Source of the DNA: Mycobacterium paraense
GTDB taxonomy: Bacteria > Actinomycetota > Actinomycetes > Mycobacteriales > Mycobacteriaceae
Length of the DNA: 46,623 nt
Assembly: GCF_002101815.1 (NCBI RefSeq)
Contig: NZ_LQPM01000028.1
Span: 1-46,623, forward strand
Direction of reading: 5' to 3'
Below are positions 40,129 to 46,623 of this stretch, piece after piece (the first letter of the stretch is position 1; each line of letters begins with the position of its first letter). The position numbers and the translations under genes are program-made. The notes under the pieces are model-generated. The model worked only from the letters and a program-made list of their open reading frames with translations. It made no database searches and had not been told where the DNA came from.

Positions 40129-40606
40129 ACCGTTGCACGTCACCTTCGTCTGCACCGGCAACATCTGCCGCTCCCCGATGGCCGAGAAGGTGTTCGCCGA
40201 CCAGTTGCGGCGGCGCGGCCTGGGTGACGCGGTGCGGGTGACCAGCGCCGGCACCGGCAACTGGCACGTCGGCAGTTGCGCCGACGACCGCGCCGCCAAA
40301 GTGTTGCGGGCCCACGGCTATTCCACCGCCCACTGCGCCGCGCAGCTGAACGACGACCACCTGGCGGCCGACCTGGTGGTGGCCCTGGGCCGCAACCACG
40401 TTCGGATGCTGCGGCAGCTGGGCGTGGAAGACGACCGGATCCGGATGCTGCGCTCGTTCGACCCGCGTTCGGGCGCCCATGCCCTCGACGTGGAGGACCC
40501 CTACTACGGCGACCCCGAGGACTTCGAGGACGTGTTGGCCGTCATCGAGGCCGCCCTGCCCGGCCTGCACGACTGGGTCGACGAACGGCTCGCGGAGAAC
40601 GGTTGA
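40121..40606 (+). CDS. ptpA: low-molecular-weight protein tyrosine phosphatase PtpA
   Basis: 161 residues, GTG start overlapping ptkA by 8 bases. The P-loop CTGNICRS gives Cys11 and Arg17; general acid Asp126 lies in EDPYYGD with Tyr128 and Tyr129, the residues reported to be phosphorylated by PtkA in M. tuberculosis. In that pathogen PtpA is secreted into the macrophage and blocks phagosome acidification; no signal peptide is visible, as in the known protein. Its stop overlaps the next start by one base (TGATG), so kinase, phosphatase and SURF1 genes are coupled. Confidence 0.97.
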   Translation: MSEPLHVTFVCTGNICRSPMAEKVFADQLRRRGLGDAVRVTSAGTGNWHVGSCADDRAAKVLRAHGYSTAHCAAQLNDDHLAADLVVALGRNHVRMLRQLGVEDDRIRMLRSFDPRSGAHALDVEDPYYGDPEDFEDVLAVIEAALPGLHDWVDERLAENG

Positions 40607-41415
40607 TGCGCCGCCTGGCATTCCTGCTGCGGCCGGGCTGGTTAGCGCTGGCCCTGGTGGTCATCGCCTTCACCTACCTGTGCTTCATGGTGCTCGCGCC
40701 GTGGCAGCTGGGAAAGAACACCAGGACGTCGCGGGAGAACCATCAGATCGAGTCCTCTCTGAACACCCCGCCGGTGCCGGTGAAAACGCTGCTGCCGCAG
40801 CAGGGTTCGTCGGCGCCGGGCGCGCAGTGGCGCCGGGTGACGGCGAGCGGCCATTACCTGCCCGACGTGCAGGTGCTGGCCCGCCTGCGGGTCGTGGAGG
40901 GCGACCCGGCGTTCGAGGTGCTGGCCCCCTTCGTCGTCGACGACGGGCCCACCGTGCTGGTGGACCGCGGCTACGTTCGGCCCGCGCAGGGCTCGCACGT
41001 CCCCCCGATCCCCCGCCCACCGGCGGGGCCGGTGAGTATCACGGCCCGGCTGCGCGACTCCGAGCCGACCGCGCCGGGCAAGGATCCCTTCGTCATCGAC
41101 GGTGTGCAGCAGGTGTATTCGATCAACACCGAGCAGGTCGCGGCGCTGATGAAGGTCCCGCTGGCGGGGTCGTATCTGCAGTTGGTCGAGGACCAGCCCG
41201 GCGGCCTGGGCGTGATCGGCCTCCCGCACCTGGACGCCGGGCCTTTCCTCTCGTATGGCATCCAGTGGATTTCGTTCGGCATCGTCGCGCCAATTCTGTT
41301 GGGCTACTTCGTCTATTCCGAGATCCGCGTCCGGCGCCGGGAGAAGCAGGCGGCGCAGGAGACCCCGACGACCGTCGAGGAGAAACTCGCCGACCGCTAC
41401 GGGCGGCGGCGATAG
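40606..41415 (+). CDS. SURF1 family membrane protein (Rv2235 type)
   Basis: 269 residues. Two membrane helices, WLALALVVIAFTYLCFMVLAPWQLG near the N-terminus and GIQWISFGIVAPILLGYFVYSEI near 225-245, flank an extracytoplasmic loop with RRVTASGHYLP and VLVDRGYVRP, the SURF1 pattern. SURF1 proteins help insert haem into cytochrome c oxidase. The C-terminal tail is charged and cytoplasmic. Part of the ptkA-ptpA run, as in M. tuberculosis. Convergent with cobD; the two stops are 28 bases apart and a palindromic element starts between them. Confidence 0.94.
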   Translation: MRRLAFLLRPGWLALALVVIAFTYLCFMVLAPWQLGKNTRTSRENHQIESSLNTPPVPVKTLLPQQGSSAPGAQWRRVTASGHYLPDVQVLARLRVVEGDPAFEVLAPFVVDDGPTVLVDRGYVRPAQGSHVPPIPRPPAGPVSITARLRDSEPTAPGKDPFVIDGVQQVYSINTEQVAALMKVPLAGSYLQLVEDQPGGLGVIGLPHLDAGPFLSYGIQWISFGIVAPILLGYFVYSEIRVRRREKQAAQETPTTVEEKLADRYGRRR

Positions 41416-41426
41416 GCCGACCTACA

Positions 41427-41496
41427 GTGTGCGCTCAGGGTTTTCAGTGCGCGCTGAGGGCGCGAAATTCGCGATTTTCCCGCCCTATCCGCACAC
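41427..41496. repeat. dispersed palindromic element, copy 3 (runs into cobD)
   Basis: Outer arms GTGTGCG (41427-41433) and CGCACAC (41490-41496) are perfect complements, inner arms AGGGCG (41457-41462) and CGCCCT (41481-41486) likewise. The centre contains CGCGAA-A-TTCGCG (41461-41473). The left side is partly duplicated (CAGTGTGCGCTCAGGG then CAGTGCGCGCTGAGGG). It shares its core with the elements at 10027 and 22289. It covers the convergent stops region of the SURF1 gene and cobD, and encodes the last 17 residues of cobD. Confidence 0.68.
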
Positions 41497-42409
41497 TCGA
41501 CGCCACCGACGCACACGCGACGACCAACGCGGCGGCGGTCTGCACCGCCCGCGACAGGACGACCGCGCGCCGCAGGTCGGCGACCGCGGGCGGCCGGCCG
41601 TCGCCGAGGGTGGGCCGGATCTGCAGCTCATGGCGGTACTGGGTGGGCCCGCCGAGCCGGACGCCCAGCGCCCCGGCGAAGGCCGCCTCGACCACGCCGG
41701 CGTTGGGGCTGGGATGCCGGGCCGCGTCGCGTCGCCAGGCGCGCAGCGCGCCCGCCGGCGATCCGCCGACGACGGGTGCGCACAGCACCACCAGCGCCGC
41801 GGTCGCCCGCGCGGCGGCATAGTTGGCCACATCGTCCAATCGTGCTGCGGCCCAACCGAATCGGAGGTAGCGCGGCGAGCGGTGGCCGATCATCGAATCC
41901 AGCGTGTTGATGGCGCGGTAGCTCAGCACCGCGGGCGCGCCGCCGGCCGCCGCCCACAGCAGCGGCGCCACCTGGGCATCGGAGGTGTTCTCCGCGACCG
42001 ATTCCAGCGCCGCGCGCGTCAGACCGGCGGCGTCCAGCCGCTCCGGGTCGCGCCCGCACAGCGACGGCAGCAGCCGTCGGGCGGCACCGACGTCGTCCCG
42101 CTCGAGCAGTTGCGCCATCTCCAGGCCGGTGCGTGCCAGGGACGTCCCGCCCAGGCAGACCCACGTGGCGGCGGCGGTGGCCGCGACGGACCGGCGTCCG
42201 ACGACCGCGCCCAGCGCCGTGACCGCACCGACCAGCAGCCCGACGTGCAACGCGCCGGCGACCTCGGAGTCGCGGTAGGTGAGGCGCTCCAGCGCCGCGG
42301 CCGCCCGACCGAACAGCGCGACGGGGTGGCCCCGTTTCGGGTCGCTCAGCGCGAGGTCGGCCGCGTACCCGGCCAGCACGCCAACGGCCCGGGCCCGCCT
42401 CGCCAACAC
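41444..42409 (-). CDS. cobD: adenosylcobinamide-phosphate synthase CobD
   Basis: 321 residues, GTG start. Integral membrane enzyme joining cobyric acid to aminopropanol (phosphate) in cobalamin synthesis. Conserved: SDPKRGHPVALFGR, GTSLARTGLEM, ALESVAENTSDAQVAPLLWA, YRAINTLDSMIGHRSPRYLRFGWAAARLDD, DAARHPSPNAGVVEAAFAGAL and GDGRPPAVADLRRAV. The final 17 residues (SVRIGRENREFRALSAH) are read from the palindromic element at 41427-41496 and do not resemble the end of the M. tuberculosis protein. The start is uncertain by a codon (GTG followed by TTG). Confidence 0.95.
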   Translation of the reverse strand: MLARRARAVGVLAGYAADLALSDPKRGHPVALFGRAAAALERLTYRDSEVAGALHVGLLVGAVTALGAVVGRRSVAATAAATWVCLGGTSLARTGLEMAQLLERDDVGAARRLLPSLCGRDPERLDAAGLTRAALESVAENTSDAQVAPLLWAAAGGAPAVLSYRAINTLDSMIGHRSPRYLRFGWAAARLDDVANYAAARATAALVVLCAPVVGGSPAGALRAWRRDAARHPSPNAGVVEAAFAGALGVRLGGPTQYRHELQIRPTLGDGRPPAVADLRRAVVLSRAVQTAAALVVACASVASSVRIGRENREFRALSAH

Positions 42410-42446
42410 CCGGGCAGCGTCTCACACCCGACCGGGCGGGGCGGGG

Positions 42447-42587
42447 CTAGATGGCCAAGATGGCGGCGACGATCACGACGATGATCAGCAGGCCGACCAC
42501 CCACCACAGGAGGGCGTCGGGGTCGGCGGCCGGCGAGAGGTTGGGCGGGCGGGCCAGCGGCCGCGGGTTGCCAGGTTGAGTACTCAT
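42447..42587 (-). CDS. 46-residue single-pass membrane protein
   Basis: ATG at 42587, TAG at 42447. A Pro-rich N-terminal half (MSTQPGNPRPLARPPNLSP) precedes one strong membrane helix, LLWWVVGLLIIVVIVAAILAI, ending at the C-terminus. Small proteins of this shape sit near cobD in other mycobacteria as I recall, which supports it. It lies 37 bases upstream of the cobD start in the same direction and could be co-transcribed. Function unknown. Confidence 0.68.
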   Translation of the reverse strand: MSTQPGNPRPLARPPNLSPAADPDALLWWVVGLLIIVVIVAAILAI

Positions 42588-42662
42588 TGCTCAGGTCTGC
42601 CCACTTTTGCGCGGATCTAACACCGGTCGTGGTGTACTCGAGTCCATGAGGGGTAATCCGCG

Positions 42663-43478
42663 ATGAAGCGGCCCGCCACCCGGATCGCCGATTTGCTGAA
42701 CCCCGCGGCGGTGTTGATGCCCGCGGCGAACGTGATCATGCAGTTGTCTTTGCCCGGTGTGGGCTACGGCGTGCTGGAAAGCCCGGTGGACAGCGGCAAC
42801 GTCTACAAGCATCCGTTCAAGCGGGCCCGCACCACCGGGACCTACCTGGCGGTGGCGGCCATCGGGACCGAGTCCGATCGCGCCCTGATCCGCGGCGCCG
42901 TGGACATCGCGCACCGCCAGGTTCGCTCGACACCGTCAAGCCCGGTGTCCTACAACGCGTTCGACCCCAAGCTGCAGCTGTGGGTGGCGTCGTGCCTGTA
43001 CCGGTATTTCGTTGAGCAGCACGAATATCTGCACGGCCCGCTGGACGACGCCGCCGCCGACGCCGTCTATCGCGATGCCAAGCGGTTGGGCACCACGCTG
43101 CAGGTGCCCGAGCGCATGTGGCCGCCGGACCGCGCCGCGTTCGACGACTACTGGAAGCGCTCCCTCGACGAGCTGCGCATCGATCCGCCGGTGCGTGAGC
43201 ACCTGCGCGGGGTGGCCTCTTTGGCGTTTCTGCCGTGGCCGCTGCGCGTCCTGGCGGGACCGTTCAACCTGTTCGCGACGACGGGATTCCTGGCGCCCGA
43301 GTTCCGGGCGATGATGCAGCTGGAGTGGTCGCAGGGCCGCCAGCGCCGCTTCGAGCGGTTGCTGGCCGCCCTGCGGCTGGCCGACCGGCTGATCCCGCAC
43401 CGGGCGTGGATCTTGGGCTATCAGATTTACCTGTGGGACATGCGCTTTCGGGCGCGCAGGGGCTGGCGGATCGTCTAG
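42663..43478 (+). CDS. oxygenase MpaB-like / DUF2236 protein (Rv2237 type)
   Basis: 271 residues, ATG with AGGGG 9 bases upstream. The family is helical, with conserved His and Arg motifs proposed to bind haem: here RTTGTYLAVAAIG, VHR-type helix AVDIAHRQVRS, and CLYRYFVEQHEYLHGPLDD; LPWPLRVLAGPFNLFATTGFLAP near 210-240 is membrane-like. The latex-clearing protein and MpaB are characterised relatives. The substrate here is unknown. Its TAG stop shares the tetranucleotide CTAG with the stop of the convergent epoxide hydrolase, an overlap of 4 bases. Confidence 0.88.
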   Translation: MKRPATRIADLLNPAAVLMPAANVIMQLSLPGVGYGVLESPVDSGNVYKHPFKRARTTGTYLAVAAIGTESDRALIRGAVDIAHRQVRSTPSSPVSYNAFDPKLQLWVASCLYRYFVEQHEYLHGPLDDAAADAVYRDAKRLGTTLQVPERMWPPDRAAFDDYWKRSLDELRIDPPVREHLRGVASLAFLPWPLRVLAGPFNLFATTGFLAPEFRAMMQLEWSQGRQRRFERLLAALRLADRLIPHRAWILGYQIYLWDMRFRARRGWRIV

Positions 43479-44626
43479 CGGACCGTCGCGAAGAACGCGC
43501 GCACGTCGTCGACGAACAGCTCCGGCTGCTCGAACGCGGCGAAATGCCCGCCGCGCGGCATGTCCGTCCAGTGCGTGATGTTGTACGCCGGCTCGCACCA
43601 GCTGCGCGGCGCCTTGAGCAGCTCGCCCGGGAAAGCGCTGACGCCGGTGGGCAATTCGACCCGGCCCGCCTGACCGAAGACCCGGAAGCTTTCCCAGTAC
43701 AGCCGGGCCGACGATGCGCCGGTGGCGGTCACCCAGTACATCATCACGTTGTCCAGCAGCTCGTCGCGGCTGAACACGTTCTCGGGGTGCCCGTCGCAAT
43801 CGGCCCACGCCCAGAACTTCTCGACGATCCACGCCAGTTGCCCCACCGGCGAATCGACGAGCCCGTAGCCCAGCGTCTGCGGGCGGGTGGACTGCTGCTT
43901 GGAATAGCCGGTGCCCCACTTGCGGTGCTCGGCCATCGCGGCCAGCGCGCGTTGCTCATCGGGGGTCGGGTCGGCCAGCGACTCCTTGGTGGGCCGCCCG
44001 ATCGGCATGTTCAGGTGGATGGCCGCGCAGTGCCCGCCGTTTCGGCCGATCTCGGTGGTCACGGCGGCGCCCCAGTCGCCGCCCTGCGCGCCGTAGCGCT
44101 GGTAGCCGACGCGCAGCATGAGCGTCTCCCAGGCCTCGGCGATCTTTTCGACGCCCCACCCGGCGCGGGTGGGCTTGCCGGAGAAGCCGTACCCCGGAAG
44201 CGACGGGCACACGACGTGGAAGGCGTCCTCGGCGCGCCCCGACGCAGGGTTGGTCAGCGGCTCAATCACCTTGTGGAACTCCACGATTGAGCCCGGCCAG
44301 CCGTGGGTGATCAGCAGCGGGAAGGCGCCGTCGTGCGGCGAGCGCTGGTGGACGAAGTGGATGTCGAGCCCGTCTATCTCGGTGACGAATTGATCGAAGC
44401 GGTTGAGCGCGGCCTCACGGGATCGCCAGTCGTACTGGCCGGCCCAGTAGTCGGCCAGCTCGCGGGTGTAGCCCAACGGAATGCCCTGGCTCCAGTCGTC
44501 GACGCATTCGGCTTCGGGCCAACGCGTGCGCTGCAGGCGCGATCGGAGATCTTCCAGGACGTCGTCGGAGACGTCGATGCGAAACGGCGTCACGGGTTGC
44601 TCGTTCACGCCCCCAGACACTGCCAT
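43475..44626 (-). CDS. epoxide hydrolase (EPHN / microsomal type alpha/beta-hydrolase)
   Basis: 383 residues. The N-terminal EHN cap (FRIDVSDDVLEDLRSRLQRTRWPE ... GYTRELADYW) is followed by an alpha/beta-hydrolase core with oxyanion HGWPGS, nucleophile Asp in GAQGGDWGAAV, and the catalytic His in MPRGGHFAAFEQPE; Tyr residues in the lid would polarise the epoxide. Opens epoxides to diols, with detoxification or lipid roles. ATG at 44626; the first ten residues are variable. Divergent from the DivIVA-like gene. Could act on P450-generated epoxides, but no linkage is shown. Confidence 0.93.
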   Translation of the reverse strand: MAVSGGVNEQPVTPFRIDVSDDVLEDLRSRLQRTRWPEAECVDDWSQGIPLGYTRELADYWAGQYDWRSREAALNRFDQFVTEIDGLDIHFVHQRSPHDGAFPLLITHGWPGSIVEFHKVIEPLTNPASGRAEDAFHVVCPSLPGYGFSGKPTRAGWGVEKIAEAWETLMLRVGYQRYGAQGGDWGAAVTTEIGRNGGHCAAIHLNMPIGRPTKESLADPTPDEQRALAAMAEHRKWGTGYSKQQSTRPQTLGYGLVDSPVGQLAWIVEKFWAWADCDGHPENVFSRDELLDNVMMYWVTATGASSARLYWESFRVFGQAGRVELPTGVSAFPGELLKAPRSWCEPAYNITHWTDMPRGGHFAAFEQPELFVDDVRAFFATVR

Positions 44627-44686
44627 ATTCGACAGATCAGCAACAACGCATAACGCTCCGTCAAATTCGCGTCAAAAGCGTTGGTC

Positions 44687-44706
44687 TCACGGATGCATAA
44701 CCGTGA
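44687..44706. promoter_or_regulatory. inverted repeat upstream of the DivIVA-like gene
   Basis: TCACGG-N8-CCGTGA is a perfect 6-bp inverted repeat in the divergent gap between the epoxide hydrolase and the DivIVA-like gene, 58-78 bases before the latter's ATG. Operator-like in size; no regulator is suggested by its sequence. Confidence 0.3.
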
Positions 44707-44764
44707 AATACTCGACTTGGTAGGTCCATGGGTCTGCCAGGCATTTCCAGAATGGGGACTGGCG

Positions 44765-45544
44765 ATGATCACCGAAACCGTAAAGACGTTCCCTCTCATT
44801 TTCAGGGGCTACGATCCGAACGAGGTTGACGCTTACATCGGGAACCTGATCAACAAACAGCAAGTGCTTCTCGACGACATCGAGAGCCTCAGAGCGAGAC
44901 TCAAGGAATCCTGCGACGAGGCAGCGGGGCTGCGGATCGAGGTCGCCGTCCTCACCGACGAGGTCGCCGTCCTCACCGAGGCTTCGCCTACGCCCCAGGC
45001 GATGCAACGTCGGATGGCCAAGATGCTGCAGCGCGCGGTCGACGAGATTTCCGAGATGCAGGCCGAGGCGCGGGCCGAGGCGGAGGCGCTGATCGCGGCT
45101 GCCCAGGCCGGGGCCGAGGACGCACACCGGGAGCACCAGGAGCGGTTGGGCGAGATGGCCGCGGAGCGAAAAGCCCTCGAAGGCGAACACGGGGAAGCCA
45201 AGAAAAAGTTCGAAGCCGAACTGGCCAAGATGCGCGCCGAAACCCGGTCGACGATCGATGAGGCATGGCGGGACGCCCAACGGGAGCGCGATCTGCTGCT
45301 TGCCGATGCAAAGCGCGAAGCCGACCATTGTCGCGATCAGGCGCGCCGGGTCTTGGACGAGACGGGTCAGCAGCGAATCAAGATCCTCGAGCAACTCATG
45401 CGCATATATCGCGACCTGGAAGCCGTTCCGGCCACCCTTGAGTCGGCATACCAAGAACTGAAGAATGCGACGGAACCGGGCGTCGTGGTTCCGTTGGACC
45501 AGAAAATCAAGCGGAATCCGGATTCTGTGACCGGCCTCGCGTAA
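44765..45544 (+). CDS. DivIVA-like coiled-coil protein
   Basis: 259 residues from the ATG at 44765 (GGGGA 8 bases upstream); an in-frame ATG at 44681 lacks a site. The first 30 residues, TFPLIFRGYDPNEVDAYIGNL, match the membrane-curvature-sensing DivIVA/Wag31 N-terminal motif. A long Ala/Glu-rich coiled coil follows (about 30-230), ending in a short Pro-containing tail. An exact 18-base direct repeat (44939-44956, 44960-44977) duplicates one heptad, EVAVLTD then EVAVLTE. Probably a cell-pole or division-associated scaffold in the cytoplasm; related small coiled-coil proteins exist in M. tuberculosis. No partner gene is adjacent. Confidence 0.85.
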   Translation: MITETVKTFPLIFRGYDPNEVDAYIGNLINKQQVLLDDIESLRARLKESCDEAAGLRIEVAVLTDEVAVLTEASPTPQAMQRRMAKMLQRAVDEISEMQAEARAEAEALIAAAQAGAEDAHREHQERLGEMAAERKALEGEHGEAKKKFEAELAKMRAETRSTIDEAWRDAQRERDLLLADAKREADHCRDQARRVLDETGQQRIKILEQLMRIYRDLEAVPATLESAYQELKNATEPGVVVPLDQKIKRNPDSVTGLA

Positions 45545-45554
45545 TTCCAGCCAC

Positions 45555-45568
45555 GGGCCGAGAGGCCC
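45555..45568 (+). terminator. hairpin after the DivIVA-like gene
   Basis: GGGCC-GAGA-GGCCC, a perfect 5-bp GC stem with a GNRA tetraloop, begins 11 bases after the stop. No T-run follows. Position favours a terminator. Confidence 0.4.
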
Positions 45569-45671
45569 AGCAGTTGCCGCACGATCCGCTTTGGCCGCCG
45601 GTCGCTGATCGGCCGATAGCGGCTCGACGATGCCGGCTTAAGTAGCCAACTCCCCAGCGCGCCCGTTCTTT

Positions 45672-45687
45672 CAGTAGACGACTACTG
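45672..45687. promoter_or_regulatory. inverted repeat upstream of the terminal PE_PGRS gene
   Basis: CAGTAG-ACGA-CTACTG is a perfect 6-bp inverted repeat 63 bases before the PE_PGRS start, in a 205-base gap that otherwise holds only the hairpin at 45555. It may be an operator or a leader hairpin. Confidence 0.3.
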
Positions 45688-45749
45688 CAGACCACCGCGT
45701 CAATCCGGATGAGGCTTGGCTCGACCCGACGAGCGGATGGGTGGCTGGC

Positions 45750-46623
45750 ATGTCGTACGTGATCGCGGCACCGGAGATGATGGCGGCGGCGGCGCTGGAT
45801 TTCACGAATATCGGTTCGGCGATCAGCGACGCCAACGCAGCGGCCGCGGCGTCGACCACCGGCGTGCTGGCCGCGGCCGAGGACGAGGTGTCCACCGCGA
45901 TTGCGGCGCTGTTCTCGGCCCACGGTCAGGGCTTTCAGGCACTCAGTGCGCAGGCGGCGGCGTTCCACGACCAATTTGTGCACACCTTGACCGCGGGCGC
46001 GGGATCCTATGCCGGCGCCGAGGCCGCCAACGTCGCCGCGTTCGCGGCGAACCCGGCGCAGACCATCCAGCAGGATCTGCTCAACGCGATCAACGGGCCC
46101 GTCCTGGCGGCCACCGGGCGCCCGCTGATCGGCAACGGCGCCAACGGAACTCCGGGTACCGGGCAGAACGGCGCGCCCGGCGGGTGGCTGCTGGGCAACG
46201 GCGGCGCCGGCGGCTCCGGCGCGCCCGGCCAGGCCGGCGGCAATGGCGGCGCCTCCGGGCTGCTGGGCTACGCCGGGGCGGGCGGGGCCGGCGGGAGCTC
46301 GGCGACCGGCAACGGTGGCGCCGGCGGCGCGGGCGGCAATTCGGGCGACCCGCTGCTGGGCTACGGCGGGGCCGGTGGCGCCGGTGGAGCCAGCACCGCG
46401 CCCGGCGGGGTCGGCGGGGCAGGCGGACGCGGCGGCAACGGGGGCCTGCTGTTCAGCGCCGGCGGAGCCGGCGGCGCCGGCGGGAGCTCACTTCTCGGCG
46501 ACGGCGGGGCCGGCGGCGCGGGCGGGACCGGCGGCTTGCTCAGCGGTCTGATCGGTCCGGGCGGCGGGCAGGGCGGGGCCGGCGGATTCAGCGAAGCCGG
46601 CGTCGGGGGCGCCGGCTTCGCTG
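45750..46623 (+). CDS. PE_PGRS family protein (N-terminal part, runs off the window)
   Basis: At least 291 codons. A PE domain (MSYVIAAPEMMAAAALDFTNIGSAI ... YAGAEAANVAAFA) is followed by the linker RPLIGNGANGTPGTGQNGAPGGWLLGNGG and then Gly-Gly-Ala repeats open to the right edge. The PE domain is closely similar to that of the gene at 6631-8283 (shared TTGVLAAAEDEVS and ALFSAHGQ), so the two may be recent relatives. Probably surface-exported by ESX-5. No ribosome-binding site closer than GGGTGG is visible before the ATG. Confidence 0.93.
   Translation, partial: MSYVIAAPEMMAAAALDFTNIGSAISDANAAAAASTTGVLAAAEDEVSTAIAALFSAHGQGFQALSAQAAAFHDQFVHTLTAGAGSYAGAEAANVAAFAANPAQTIQQDLLNAINGPVLAATGRPLIGNGANGTPGTGQNGAPGGWLLGNGGAGGSGAPGQAGGNGGASGLLGYAGAGGAGGSSATGNGGAGGAGGNSGDPLLGYGGAGGAGGASTAPGGVGGAGGRGGNGGLLFSAGGAGGAGGSSLLGDGGAGGAGGTGGLLSGLIGPGGGQGGAGGFSEAGVGGAGFA

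Overview
The window is high-GC actinobacterial DNA from a slow-growing Mycobacterium. Three lines of evidence support this: PE and PE_PGRS proteins at several places; Hip1/CaeA, GlnA2, GlnE, PanB, PtpA, CobC and CobD homologues in the order known from M. tuberculosis (the Rv2221c-Rv2237 block); and a GC-rich type A RNase P RNA in the same block. Abundant PE_PGRS genes point to the M. kansasii / M. marinum / M. tuberculosis side of the genus rather than M. avium. The species cannot be fixed from the sequence alone.

Layout. 1-6.6 kb: the tail of a glycine-rich protein, a small membrane protein, then a leftward run glnA2-glnE-thioesterase-LLM oxidoreductase-small protein (nitrogen assimilation, with an added oxidoreductase/thioesterase pair). 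6.6-13.1 kb, leftward: a PE_PGRS gene, two tandem Hip1-type secreted serine hydrolases and a WS/DGAT acyltransferase. 13.2-17.0 kb, rightward: panB, a secreted GH5-like glycosidase and a CYTH-CHAD protein. 17.0-18.1 kb, leftward: a dihydrofolate-reductase-fold protein and rnpB. These two are bracketed by an imperfect direct repeat of the rnpB 3' end.

18.2-35.3 kb is an accessory block that splits the conserved backbone. Its first part is a P450 + ferredoxin pair, a zinc alcohol dehydrogenase divergent from an aldehyde dehydrogenase, a ketol-acid-reductoisomerase-like protein with altered active-site residues, and a cyclase-STAND ATPase-TPR regulator. The middle has a PE protein, a membrane-anchored sulfite-oxidase-fold protein and two small proteins. 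The last part is P450, amidohydrolase, D-aminoacylase-like amidohydrolase, P450 and a TetR regulator. Three P450s but only one ferredoxin are present. The two ends read as oxidative catabolic or tailoring pathways of unknown substrate.

35.3-43.5 kb returns to the conserved backbone. A leftward, translationally coupled run encodes RNase HI-phosphatase, a zinc-ribbon coiled-coil protein, a Nif3-like protein and CobC. A rightward overlapping run encodes PtkA, PtpA and a SURF1 protein. CobD, a 46-residue membrane protein and an MpaB-like oxygenase follow. 43.5-46.6 kb holds an epoxide hydrolase, a DivIVA-like coiled-coil protein and the start of another PE_PGRS gene that runs off the window.

A dispersed palindromic element occurs at least three times between or at the ends of genes (10.0, 22.3 and 41.4 kb). 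The copy at 41.4 kb supplies the last codons of cobD. No tRNA, rRNA, CRISPR array or insertion sequence was recognised. No stretch longer than about 215 bases lacks a gene.
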